64,000 nucleotides of DNA, taken from positions 45,741-109,740 of the forward strand of contig ARYC01017974.1 of the NCBI GenBank assembly GCA_000711775.1, read 5' to 3'. The translations under genes were made by a program, and so were the position numbers. Positions 1 through 12,372 of the stretch are shown here, in pieces (position 1 is the first letter of the stretch; the number at the start of each line of letters is the position of its first letter). The notes under the pieces were generated by a model that was given only the letters and a program-made list of their open reading frames with translations, did not search any database and was not told where the DNA came from. This DNA comes from Oxytricha trifallax. Lineage: Eukaryota > Ciliophora > Spirotrichea > Sporadotrichida > Oxytrichidae.

Positions 1-1014
1 CATCATAAATCAAATAAACCCCAAGACGTAACTGTCATATATTTGGTAAGCATTTTATAGAAATTATGTTTTAATAACATCATATTAAAAAGTATAATTA
101 AAAATTTACAGTATTAGGCCAAGAAAATGTGCAATTTTTACATTGTAAAATTTAATTAAGTTATTAATTATTATTATAATATTAAAAAGTCATAGTGTAC
201 AGTTTGTACATTCTTAAGGAGGCAGACTGTACAAATAGGTAAGTGATTAGAATTTTCCGAAAATATGATGTCTAATGTACTTTTAGATTTTATTAATTAA
301 TGTGATGCTTATTCTAATGTCTAAAGCACTTAACCTGATCCTCTCCATCTCCCTCACGCCGGAACATCTTTGTGTCTCTATCTCCTGTACATCAGACAGC
401 GCTGCACCGTATATTGTCTGATTTGACCGTCTGTGCTACTAGGGTATAACCACGGCAGCTGTAACTTATCGTGTTTCGATCTCTTAAAGTGGAAGATACA
501 GATTCTACTGCTTGTACTGAAGATGTCTCGGTAGACTTGTGATAGCTGAAAACTAGAATGCCCTAGTTGCACAGACGGTCAAATCAGACAATATACGGTG
601 CAGCGCTGTCTGATGTACAGGAGATAGAGACACAAAGATGTTCCGGCGTGAGGGAGATGGAGAGGATCAGGTTAAGTGCTTTAGACATTAGAATAAGCAT
701 CATATTAATTAATAAAATCTAAAAGTACATTAGACATCATATTTTCGGAAAATTCTTATCACTTACCTATTTGTACAGTCTGCCTCCTTAAGAATGTACA
801 AACTGTACACTATGACTTTTTAATATTATAATAATAATTAATAACTTAATTAAATTTTACAATGTAAAAATTGCACATTTTCTTGGCCTAATACTGTAAA
901 TTTTTAATTATACTTTTTAATATGATGTTATTAAAACATAATTTCTATAAAATGCTTGCCAAATTCATTACAGTTACGCCTACAAAATTCTTGTGGTTTA
1001 TTTGATTTATGATG
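1..1014. repeat. Large imperfect inverted (foldback) repeat
   Basis: The left arm (1-447) is the imperfect reverse complement of the right arm (about 558-1014), with a spacer of roughly 110 bp. Outer ends match (CATCATAAATCAAATAAACC against its complement at 995-1014). Inner ends match too (GACCGTCTGTGC at 425-436 and its complement at 569-580). Arms differ by scattered substitutions and small indels, so this is an aged element and not an assembly mirror. The left arm starts at the first base of the window and may extend beyond it. No coding sequence fits inside. It resembles a germline-limited foldback or MITE-type element. Confidence 0.85.
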
Positions 1015-3331
1015 ATTTACCTATTTGTTTCGTATTTTATAAATATTAATGACATAAAAGTAATCTTTAATAATTTTATACATCATACCAAGTAATTATT
1101 TATTCTTATTTTGAAAAACTGAGGTCGATTGGAATCTGAGATTTTTATGGCGAATGAGATTCTCCCCCTTTTTGAACCTCTATCAGCAAATATTCAAGAT
1201 TTATATTAATAAGTGGTTTTTATAGCTCCATATCCAATTTATCGTTAAAAATAATAAAATCTAAAAATTTTGTTTAATTATATATAGTTTAATCGTAAAA
1301 GTAAAGATATTGCTTAATACGCTTGCAAATATAATCCTCTGATTACTAAAGTGGACTCTGAAAATTGCATTCAAATTGAACAAAGTAAGAATTTTTAATA
1401 TCCTTGATTTCAAAATCGGAATAGATTAACTATTTATTTTAAGAACATTTTGAAATGACAGGCTACTATATTTTAAAAAATTATTATCATTAATTTGATA
1501 ATTAATTTTTGTTGGTTTTTTTAATATTATTTATTAATAAATTTTGATAGATTTTGAGGGAACGAAACATAATTAATTATGCTACCTCCTGTGACTCTCG
1601 AAAAAATTCATAAATAAAAAATGATTTGTATCACTTTAATAAATTTGTTTCGAATATTAATTTATTATCAATTGTTTAAGTCAAGTGAACTTGAAATTCT
1701 TTTTTATTTTTATTTTGTGTGTTTAATTAAGCTAAATTAAACTAAATACTTATTAATAATATATACTAATTAACTTCCTATATTTGAATAGTTACATTAA
1801 GTTTATTTTATTTAATTTTGTACAAAATAACGATTCAAAATTATAAAATGAATTATTATAATTTTTAGTTATTGCAATATTATATTAGTATTAGGTTAGA
1901 CTCATAATTAAATTAAAATCAACTACTTATTTATTTGTCAGTAACTATAAGATAATTATACTATTATAATTTAATAGCAAAAGTTTAAAAATAGGCGAAA
2001 CATATTATAAGAATTAAAATTAGACAGTATATTTATACATATATTATCTTACATAGCCTCACTTGTTAAATTCTTCTCAATTTATTTCTATAAAGAATCA
2101 TTGTATTATTTAATAATAGATGTATAAAATAAAGAAATCAAGAGTTAATCTAAAAATAATTGTGTAATTTAATTAATATTGCCAAATTTGCAATTATTTA
2201 TGAATTATATAAAATAAAAAATAATAAGCCCTATAGAAATGTTTGAATAAAAATGTTTAACAAGTAAATTTAGTTATATTTATTGATTTAGAAAGATAGA
2301 ATTCCTTTGAAAAGATAAGAACTTGGCTATATTGATAATAGATAATAAAGAATATAAAATAATTATAAATAACTTTAAATAATTTCATAAACTAGTTATT
2401 TAATTAATTCAATTTAAATAAAATTTAGATAAGTTCTACTTATTAAATTATCAATATATTTATATTAGAGCAATAAAACTAATTTATTAAGTTCGAACTG
2501 TTAAAATTGATACAATACTAAATTTATATTTTCTCTGTTTATATTTGAATCATATCTATAAACCTTTAAAGCTCGATATTATTTTTTTCTAGTATAATTT
2601 ACAAATAATTGTGATTATATAGACATAAAAAAAAATTTATAGATTGAAGATACATTTTTAATAAAATTTTTTTTAAATAAGCTAAAAATTAAAAAAAATA
2701 GAAAATGCAAGTATTAAAATCATATATTGAAAATTTATTCATAAAAAAATAGTTTTCAATTAAAAAATATTTAGATTTGCCATAAATCTTAAAAATTTGA
2801 TTTAAATTATATAATTAGAAATAAACCTTTTCCATTTTATAACTTATTATTTTCTTTAAGAAAATATCTGAAAGTTTGATTTTGCTTTAAAAGTTACATA
2901 TATCAAGATGTATTTGCACATTTATAATGAAGCTTGTTATAAAATGCACTGATGATTAGGGAAAATATTAACTCTACATATTAACCAATTAATTTATCAA
3001 ATAAAAATTTTTAGATTTAGTCAGAAAATTTTCTAATTCAAATTTTGCAGCTTTGTTATAAATTATAATATTTCTATATTACTTGTAAAACTTACTAACC
3101 ATTTTTCAAAAAGTTCTTCATTCATCTTAATAAATTAAAAAAAGTCAGCAATAATAATTAAATAACAATAATTTTATTTTTAAGGTTTGATTGTGAAAAA
3201 TGAGATTCTCTAAATTCTAAATAAAGAATATAAAAATTTAATTTCAGCATATTTTGATATACATAAACAATTATTAAGAATAATATATAAATTACTTTAG
3301 GATACCCTGATTACTCAATTTTTATTTACAA
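1015..3331. other. AT-rich germline DNA without recognisable gene
   Basis: About 2.3 kb of very AT-rich sequence between the foldback repeat and the 3' end of the kinase gene. With only TGA as stop, frames stay open by chance, so open frames mean little here. I see no motif, no GC-enriched block and no repeat worth naming. Confidence 0.6.
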
Positions 3332-6215
3332 TCAATTGAATGACCTTCTAAAGTGCACTCTATTAATTTAACTCATTACTGGTTTGGAATCAGCTATATA
3401 ATTTTAGATTTTAGATTCAACCATAATGTCTTCATCTTCATTTAAGTTAAATTTGCTTAAAATATTTATCTTAATAATAAATGCTTAAAAGGTCAAGAGA
3501 TGACTAAATAATAAAATTATTACTACCTCTTAGGGGCATTTTATTTTATGCCACTAAACTACTTTTTATGATTACTATGAGGGATTATCAGATTTGTTTA
3601 AAATAGATCTCTTTGATTATAAACTATACTTTTCTCCTTCTTCTTTGAATTTTCTTCATTTTCTTGCTCGATAACAAAATTTATATATCTCATTTGATTC
3701 ATCTTAAATATAAATTTTATAAGTAAATAAATTCTATTATAAGAATTTAGTTTGTTCGATGCCTATTTCAGTTGTTATCTTTTGACTTCTTTTGAATTAT
3801 GAAGGCAAGGCTCCTGTTCCAGATTTTTTAATTTTCTAAGTGTTTCGCCTTCTTTTGCGAGATGGCGATTGGGATTGCTAATCTACTTGCAAATACTTAG
3901 TTCTTTCCTTATTGTATTAATTAAAAGGGGTAATTTATTATATACTTAAAATTATAATCAGGTATAATAAAAAATAAAATATCAGGAACTTATAGTTGAA
4001 TTGAATATTTAATATATGTAGAGTTATAATAAATTATAGATTACTTGATAATTTTAGAGGAAATGAGAATAATTATTCAATATAGAAATAATTTAAGTAA
4101 TTTTTCCAATAGTTTATTTATACTTAATTTAAAACAATAAATAATAAATCTTTAGCAATTTTAATGAAAACATAGCTTATCAATAAAATAGAAGGCATAT
4201 TATAAAATATTTTATTCCAAAATTACTACTTCCAAAGGATTCACATCCATCCTATCGATTATTTTGTTTGAAGTTGAAATGCTAAAATGTTGGAACTTAA
4301 TGCTTGCTCGGCTTGCTATTTATTGATAAAAATAATCTTAAAAACAAATGCCATATGGGTTTAAATAAATTATAAACATATTTTGTTTAATATTTATTAA
4401 ATTTGTAAGTATTTGTAATTGAATTCTTTACTAAAAATAAATAGTTTAACAATAACTTAATAATAAATATAATAAACAGGAGTAGTGGGTAATTTAGCTT
4501 TAAGGAATCTTTATTAATTTGGTTTTGACTTAGGAGTTAATGCTTAATCACTGTTTGAGAATTTTTTCAATATTTCTAAGTAGCTTTATTGATTAATATT
4601 TGGCTGTCTTTGGTGAATCGATGCTTTGCTCTTGTTCAAATTCATCAATTAAAATGGACTTAAGCTATAAATATTATATAACAAGTTTGATAGTGGATAT
4701 TAGTAAATTATAGACATGCGACATTCATTATTATTTGTCTTAGTTCCTTAGTTAAGTTATTAATCGATTACTTAAACTGATTTGAAATGAAATTATTTTA
4801 TTTAATTTACTTTAATAAATTTACTAAAATATTAGAATTTATAAATAACTTATTTAATTAAATTATTACTAGACGGCATGATAAAAATTATAATTTATTT
4901 TAGATACTATTCTGGACCTTATTTAATTTTATTAATACTTAACGAGTGATTGATTCCCGGCCTTAGATTGTTGAAAAACTTATGCTATAAAGCTTCAAAC
5001 GAGTGTTAAAAAAATATTATTCATTTAAAAAATATTTATGATAGTATGGTCGTGCTTTAGGATCTTCAGTTAATAATTTTCTAAGTAAATCTTCAAGATC
5101 TGAAGAGTATTTTTTAACATAAAAGTCTAAGTTAGTTGGTAGAATGCAGTTTCGATTCTTCTTAAGGATTTGCAATTTGCTTTGGCCTCCGAAAAGTTAA
5201 TTAATTATAGTGTATATTGTAAATAGTTAAATAAAAATATTAATTTAGTTGCTTGTTTGAGATAAGGTTAAAGAGAATACAGCCAGCACTAAACACATCA
5301 GACTTATAATATATTATAACCAAATTAATTACAGATATATTATTTAGTTTTGTTATAAATGTCTAATTCAAACCTTTTAGAACTTCTGGCGCAAAATATC
5401 CAGCAGTTCCTGAAACAAATTAATTATTTTCTTTTATTTATATTTTATTATAAATTCTTTTGGGCTTTATTTGCCTTCAGAAGCATCATACGAAAATCCA
5501 AAGTCTGCAATTGTTATTTCTAGAACTTAGTTTAGTAGCAATTAATCCTAAACCTGCTCTGAGTCTACCTACTCATCATAATTATTATTGCTAATATTTT
5601 TAATATGTTCTGAGTTTAAATCTTAAGATATTTTACTTAATAGTATATTATCAGGTTTGATATCAGAATGTATTATATTCTTTTAATGGATATAATCCAA
5701 AGTCAATAAAATCTAAATTAAATTTAGTATATTTTATTTATCTGGGCCATTATGATTTTAATTTCGTTCTCTGATATAAATTCCTTTGAAATTGTATAGT
5801 TTTTAAGATTAGGTTAATCTTTGTACTCTAGTAATAAATATAAGTTACTACTACTTTCGTAAACATAATACAATCTATTGACATTTTTGAAATTACTTAA
5901 AAATTTAATTTTTTTATATTTGATTACCCGAATATACTAAAATGTATAACTATTTACAACCTTTATTAATTAATTTTTGCAATTAGTCAACTTTTTGAGA
6001 ATTTTAATCTCATCTCGAATTGAATCTTTCATATCGTCACTCATATTTTGTTTGCTAATGACTTTTAAGGCATATGGCTTGTCCCTCTTATCAGTAAGGA
6101 ACACTTTGTAAACTTTTGAAGTAAGTCCTACACCTAGTTGTGAATCAATATTAAATTTTTTCTTAGAGAAGAGTTGAATTGTCTATCCTTTTATTTCATT
6201 GATTTATTATTTTAT
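3332..6215 (-). CDS. Serine/threonine protein kinase, IES-interrupted, 5' end not found
   Basis: On the minus strand the kinase subdomains appear in order, separated by AT-rich inserts. The N-lobe (6215-5955) has the invariant lysine in YALKVISK and a helix-C glutamate in RDEIKIL. A block at about 5895-5745 reads YYVYESSSNLYLLLEY. The catalytic loop HSDIKPDN follows near 5660, then DFGFSYDASEG (about 5490), GTAGYFAPEVL (about 5400) and SDVFSAGCILF (about 5300). The C-lobe end LLTEDPKARPYY is near 5060. Coding-looking C-terminal pieces follow at about 4660-4540, 4310-4220 and 3900-3340, ending ...VHFRRSFN then TGA at 3334-3332. No start codon lies just upstream of the N-lobe, so a first MDS is probably elsewhere. 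Linkage of the C-terminal pieces to the kinase is inferred from strand and order. Confidence 0.75.
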
Positions 6216-6229
6216 ATCGTCGTATAAAT

Positions 6230-7494
6230 TTTATTAAGGTTTGTAATTACTTCTAAAATATAAAGTAATGAAAGATTGTCTTATTTTAATAATTTTATTT
6301 TGTTAGCATTAATGTATTTTATATTTAAATCTTGCGAATTATTTTTATATCTCTCAGATGCTTAAGAAAAAAATGTTTTTTTAATGTGATTTTTTTCATT
6401 AAAATTTAAACAAATCTATGAAACAAACAATATCTAATCTTATTAAATTTTATTTATTTAGATTGTCCAATGAAATAATTTTAAAGCTTAAATATAATTG
6501 TCCATATATTTAAATATATTTTAACTAATCATTTTTCTTTTTTGAATATTATTATTCACGTAAGTTATTGCAATATTCTATTTATTTTTGGAAAAATTAA
6601 TTCCGCAAATTTTGCTTTCTTACTCTAATGAAGTTCGAATTGTTTTTAAAATTGCAAATTCTTTAATAAAAATTAATAATTTTTTTAAAAAATGACTAAT
6701 AAAATTCAATATCTAAATAGTACAATGGTTGTTTGAGTTCTTTATCATTTTCATTGATAATATGTTTTATAAAATATAAAAGTTATTGAAGAATACTAGG
6801 TACTGTGAATATATTATTGCCAAGTATTGAACTTATTATTAATGAAATATAATTATAAAGTAATTCGAAATTGTATGAAATAGAATTAAACTTGAGAGGT
6901 TTGAATAACTGATGAGGCATCCGAAATCTTATCTTTTTTAATTAATTAATTTGTGTTTTTAAGTTATTATAGTTTGCCAGATTACTATAAGACACTTGAA
7001 GTAGCGTGAGTGTTTTACAAACTCATAATATCCTCTTCTTTAACTTTTATCAAAAGACACATTAAACTGCTTGATATCTTCTTGATTTTATCACTTTTAA
7101 AGTAATAATCTTAAAATAATAGAATTAAATAAGTATTAATTACTATAGATATTATCTGCAAGCTACTGCTTGATAGGTCTAAATTTGAAAGACCTTATAT
7201 CATTGTGGAATATGCTATTCATTATGATCAAATATACTGGGAGTGTTTATATTTATCGATATTAAGAAATATAATTTATATTCATCTAGGATTATTACTA
7301 AATAAAAAGGTCTTGTTTGTTAAATTCATTAAGTTTCTAATTTATTCACACCTTTAATAATTATTCAATTTTATGCATGTAATGAAGAATATTAAGATAT
7401 TATTAAAAGATAAATACAATCTGATGATTATGAAATTATAGTTTTTTCGTTGTTTCAATATTATAGATTTAACAGATCCTTTTAGTATAATAGT
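6230..7494. other. AT-rich interval with possible minus-strand MDS fragments
   Basis: Mostly AT-rich. Two less AT-rich islands read plausibly on the minus strand. The one at about 7110-6975 gives ...KVKEEDIMSLQNTHATSS. A second at about 6945-6890 gives KDKISDASSVIQTSQV. They could be the missing N-terminal MDS of the kinase downstream or part of another gene. No domain is recognisable and the evidence is composition only. Confidence 0.3.
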
Positions 7495-8072
7495 TCAAAT
7501 ATTGGCAATAATCTTGATAATTTTGAGTGAAGTTTCTGCATTAGCTCTTGGGTTAACATTTTCACTATTGTTGTTGTCTTTCTTCATTCTCATGACAAAA
7601 TTGACTTCACAGGAACCACTCTTTACAACCTTAAATGTCATATCTTTATTTGCTATTGATTATTATTATATTTAATGATAAATGAGAAATGAATCTAAAT
7701 AAGTATTTGCTAAGGATCTGCCATCTAACTTGTACATAATTGGTTGAACTCCCTACTCAAGGACATCAGAGGCTACTGCTGGTTTTTAATTTGTCACAAC
7801 TAATGTGTCTGGCATCTCAACAATGTCACATGCAAACCACACATACCCTGAGCTCAACCTAGGACTAGTCATTTATTCATTAATTCATTAAATTTAATAA
7901 ATTATTGACTAAACTTGACATTGAATTCTTAGTCTTTGTTTTCAACATCATAGACAATTGTTCTATCCAAATTTGCATCAGTAAAATCTATATTGATTTT
8001 TGATCTACCATACACAGTGGCAAAACAAAACAAATTTATTAATGTTACTACGATTGTTTGCTTAACTTTCAT
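7495..8072 (-). CDS. Secreted chagasin-like (I42 family) protease inhibitor candidate
   Basis: The ATG at 8072-8070 starts a protein with a classic signal peptide (MKVKQTIVVTLINLFCFAT). It ends ...KIIKIIANI at TGA 7497-7495. Non-coding inserts near 7920-7870 and around 7680 need removal. The mature part contains PRLSSGYVWFACDI, which resembles the NPTTGYxW loop of chagasin-family cysteine protease inhibitors. A later strand, MTFKVVKSGSCEVNFVMR, resembles the conserved FxAxxxGxxxxxxxYRR strand. Family assignment rests on these two motifs. Expected location is secreted or in an endolysosomal compartment. It could instead be an unrelated small secreted beta protein. Confidence 0.5.
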
Positions 8073-8193
8073 TTTATTTATAATATTATTATAGGATTTC
8101 ACTTACTTTCTTATAAATGTGAATTAAGAATATCTGGATTTAATGTTCAATTTAAATTATATCATTATATTAAAAAATAAATAGAAATAAACA

Positions 8194-8822
8194 ATGTTCA
8201 CGAAGTTAAGGTATATCCTTCTATTAATATATCTAGCAAAGTCTAATGCTTTGAAGTCAGTTTTTAAGAATTTTGGAATGAGCAGTATCAAGATTTCTAC
8301 AGTTAATAACGATCAAGTTCAATTTACTGTTTAAGTGCCTGTTGGCCAATAAACTTTATATCATAGTAAATAAAAATCTTAATTAATTAGCTAGATTTAT
8401 CTGGCAATAGGATTTGGCAAAGGAATGAAAAATGTCAACATGATTTCGTTCCAATCTTATGATAAATCAATTAAATAACCAGAAGTACATAATTGGTGGT
8501 CAGTTGCCAAAAACCCACCTGCTCCTAATGATGATAGTCTATTTTTATTTTAATAAATAAATTAAATTAATTTAGCCTCTTGACATTTGACTATGACTAA
8601 AGTAACGGCTATACTTCATTTGTAGTGAATAGAAAGTTTGATACTGGTTAAAATGATAGAAATTATGTTCTATAAACTGTAAGAATAAACTAAATATTAT
8701 AGAAAAATCTCAATCAATACTTTTGGATTATTAGAATAACTTTCTTTTTTGTGTAGGAAATCGACATTCAAATGGAAGCTGCCTATAATGATGCACACGC
8801 TGATTTTATATAGCACAATCAA
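8194..8822 (+). CDS. DOMON-domain protein, truncated paralogue (copy A)
   Basis: The ATG at 8194 begins a signal-peptide-like leader (MFTKLRYILLLIYLAKSNA). A DOMON core follows, with LAIGFGKGMKNVNMISFQSY and HNWWSVAKNPPAPND, then LTFDYDQSNGYTSFVVNRKF and an NDRNYVLQT/EIDIQMEAAYND segment split by a GT-AG intron (about 8680-8754). An insert near 8540-8575 also needs removal. It parallels the complete gene just downstream block for block, including the intron position, but stops aligning at about 8822 (FIQHNQ). No cytochrome b561 part follows. It may be a partial tandem duplicate, or its remaining MDSs may lie elsewhere in the germline. Confidence 0.6.
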
Positions 8823-8986
8823 ATCAAATTAATATAAATATAGGGAGGCAAGAATATGATTCAGAGAGGGAAATAAAATAGCAAAGTAATTTATTATATT
8901 ATAATAAAATAATTATGTTTGGATACAGTAGTCGTAGTTAATAACTAAAGCCTCGGCACGTAAATACATAAAATTCTAATATTAGA

Positions 8987-11900
8987 ATTCTGACCTCGTT
9001 TCTGATTGTAACGTTGCTTGCTCTTGGTTAAGTTCAAGCAGGTAAAGCACTAACAAAGAAATTTATTTTTAAAATATTAATAGCAATAGTTCTTATATGG
9101 AATTTATTATTAAATTAAATTTGGAGATAGCATACTAACAATCTCAGTTACTGACCATGATGAAATCATTTATTTAAAAATAATAATTGTAATAAATTGT
9201 ATGATGAGATAGTTATTAATGCTGAAGTTCCTGATAATCAATATAAAAAACAATATAAGATAATTTAATTTGTTTAAATTATATCTTGCAGTTGGATTTG
9301 GAAAAGGAATGAAAAATGTCAACATGATCTCATTTTAATCATACAAGTTAGATGTAAAACTTCCTCAAGCACACAACTGGTTCAGTTTAGAAAGGTACAA
9401 ACCTGATTCAAACGGAGACGATCAGTTAATTCTTATAAAACACCAATTTTTATTATAAACTAGGAATTACTAACAACAAATAAGTATCAATTATTTAAGA
9501 ATAAGAAACTCATTCATTTAATTAGTTCTTGTCATAAATAGAATAGTTATTTTGGCTAAAGCTGTGATGATGAAGATTCTACTAACTAAAATATTATCAA
9601 TTATAAGCTATTTAAACATAATACAAAGATCATATTTATTACTCTCATTTAATTAACGAAGCTTCGCTTAAGAATATTGGCAAGTTAAACTCTTTTTAAA
9701 GATCTCTTGCATTTTAAACCGTATTTAAAGAGAAGTAAAGCATAATATAGTAACTTTTATACATAACTCTGATGGGAAAAAACAGTGGTATATTTTAATG
9801 AGTAATAACAGATAATAGAATCAATCAAACTAATATTAATTTATTTTGGCCTTTAATTATGATTTTAATTTGGGTAAGAAAATTCAAAGGCAATTTTTAA
9901 TCACCACTACAAGATGAAGTCGGAAAGTAATTGAAAAAGAAAAAATTTATTATTATAATATTCTATTTTTTACAAATCTTATATGAATAATAGATAAGGG
10001 GTTTATTAATTTATAAACATAAGTATTACATAATTTCAAATGTTCTCTCAACTCAAGTCACACAAGGTGCAGAAACTGGAGCAAAAATCACTGTTAAAAG
10101 GAAATTCGACACTGGAGTGCCAACCGATAGAAACTTTGTCATAACAAGAGTAAGATATTTGTAATTTATAAAATGGATATTTCATTAAATACTATTTACT
10201 GAAATGAAATAGATAATTCTATTCTCCATATTGTTTTATATCGATATTAACCAACTCAACTATAGGAGGCAACCATACAGATGGAAGCTGCAAGAAATGA
10301 TGCTACCTCTGATTTTATAAAGCACAATCACTGGCCTGAATTTTTCAGTATTTATATCTCTAAAAGCGGTGACGTTTACGAAAGTGGTGGAGGAGGTGGA
10401 GTTTTATTAATTTTAATTTTATGTTTATTGGATATGATTTCTCCATTTACCTTAAACATGGCTGGGTTATGTGGGCTGCCTGGGGTATCTTAGGCCTCAT
10501 ACAAATAATATCAAACAGATATCTCAAAGTATACTGGAAAGCAAACAGAATAGTCCACACATTAAGTGGAGTTTCTATTCTTATTCTCACACTAGTTATG
10601 GGCCTTTTAGCTATGCAGAAAGGTAGTTGGGAAATTTCAAAGCTTTGGCATACTTTAATGGGTTTTATCATTATGGTTGCTGTAGGATTTATAGTGATAG
10701 GCGGGATAATGACCGGCGTTTAACTTTACGCAGTCAGATGGAATACTTAATTAGTATTAAGAGTTAAATTAGGCCACAAGATAAAAATTTTAATCTTTAT
10801 ATAACTTATCTATAGATATTTGGATACATCTTAATCTTTGTTTCACAAATTGCTATAGTGCTTGGTGGCTTTAAATGGAGCTCTTTCAGCAACTAAAATA
10901 ATCCTTATGTCATTGCTCATATTGTAGTTTTCTTCTTAGTCTTGATAGTTCTTGAGGGTATCTATTACCGATTCTAAATGAATGAAACCAATTTTGTTGA
11001 CCCCAAAAACACTATCTCAAGAGCTGATTTCAAAAAAAGAGTAGCTGGAGGAGAACAGCTTGTTGTTGTCGATGACTTGGTTTTAGATGTCTCAAGATTT
11101 AAGTTATCTCACCCAGGTGGCAAATTCGTCCTTGACTATAACGTAGGCAGAGATATATCAAAGTTCTTTTATGGAGGATATACCCTAGAAACCTCAAGTG
11201 GATTAAAGCCTCACACTCATTCAAATATGGCAAGACATATTCTAAACTCTCTAGTCATTGCAAGACTAGAGGAGAAAGCAAAGTCATTTGCTGCTAGAAT
11301 CGTGTCATCAAGTGAAGTCGGCAAGAATACAAACTGCTTCCACTTCAGAGCTGAAGGACCTGAAATTACTTTCTCACTTCCAGCAAGCACTGATGTAACT
11401 GCAATCGGCAGACATTTCTTAATCAGAAGTTTCACAAACTCAAAAGTCAAGAGGCATTACACAGTGTGCACCAGCATGAAGAAAGAAATTTATGACGAGC
11501 TTTGTGGCGCTATTCAGTAATTTAAGAGAGGAGAGAAAGTTGTGTTCAACGACTCTGTTCTTTAAGAAAACTGGACCAATAAAAACGCAGAGATAGTTTG
11601 CACTGTTAAAAACTACAATAGGGTAGGAGGAGTCTCTCATAGAGTTCACACTGCATATAATGATCTCTATTAAATAAAAGCCTTATTAGGCAAAGGTCTA
11701 GGAATTCACTAGGAAGGTAATCATGTAGCATTTGTTGCTGGAACCGGAATACTAGTATTCGTTGATCTTGTAGCTTTCTTAATTAGACAAAATCTTGGAT
11801 TAATGAATCAAATGGATAGTAGAATACTTCATAAAGAGAAGTTTAAATTCACCTTGTACGCCTCTTTCCCAAAAGAAGAAGAGGCTTTATGTCTTGATTT

Positions 11901-12153
11901 ACTTGAAGGTCTCTAAGAAATTACAAATAAAAGCGAGAACAAGAACTTTGAGCTTATTTTGAGAATCAGCTCAAAGACCAAGTAAAGATGGGACAACGAA
12001 TACATTCAAAGACAACTATAACTTTAGACTTAAACTGACCTTAGAAAAATCTGGGTTTGTGGTCCTCCCGCAATGAATGAGACTTTTGACAGATGCTTAG
12101 ATCAGCTTGGTCCATAATTCGGTCTTAACAGAAATTAATGGGAGATCTTATGA
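8987..12153 (+). CDS. DOMON-cytochrome b561-cytochrome b5-reductase fusion protein
   Basis: The N-terminus has a hydrophobic leader (ILTSFLIVTLLALGQVQA); its start codon was not located. A DOMON domain follows (VGFGKGMKNVNMISFQSY at about 9295-9350; VKRKFDTGVPTDRNFV at about 10100). After a GT-AG intron (about 10151-10266) comes SGGGGG and a b561 core (YLKHGWVMWAAWGILG, further TM helices to about 10970). A cytochrome b5-like haem motif HPGGKFVLDYNVGRD is at 11111-11155. An FAD/NAD-binding reductase part (HFLIRSFTNS..., ending VCGPPAMNETFDRCLDQLG) runs to TGA 12151-12153. This order suggests a membrane redox enzyme passing electrons from NAD(P)H through b5 and b561 across a membrane. Two IESs (pointers TGGA and AGATA) are resolved exactly. 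The 9420-9860 stretch is only partly resolved. Confidence 0.8.
10401..10432 (+). other. IES, 32 bp, pointer TGGA
   Basis: TGGA occurs at 10397-10400 and 10429-10432. Removing the intervening DNA and one copy joins GGAGGTGGA to TATGATTTC. This restores the frame from the glycine run into the b561 helix (GGGYDFSIYLKHGW). The insert lacks GT-AG ends. Confidence 0.9.
10784..10818 (+). other. IES, 35 bp, pointer AGATA
   Basis: AGATA is repeated at 10779-10783 and 10814-10818. Excision gives GGCCACAAGATATTTGGATAC (GHKIFGY), keeping the cytochrome b561 frame. The insert is almost pure A/T. Confidence 0.88.
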
Positions 12154-12372
12154 GCAACTCAGACATTGAAAACTTACCTATAATTCATTACGTCATTAAG
12201 AACTCATCTTTGCAATTTTACCGCGAAGATGTAAATCTATTACGTGATAATATAATCATCATCATAATCGACATTTACTATACTTAATTACATATTCAAA
12301 TCACATCTATAATTAGAGTCACATTTCCAAAATTACTCTTGATCTTAAAATAAGTAATAAATAAATTTCATG

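Noticed and set aside
378..572. 64-residue minus-strand ORF in the foldback element
   Set aside because: It spans the arm end and the spacer of the inverted repeat, has no motif, and ends at random stops under either code.
1015..3331. Long open frames when TAA/TAG are read as Gln
   Set aside because: With one stop codon in about 80% AT DNA, long open frames arise by chance; no motif or GC shift supports coding.
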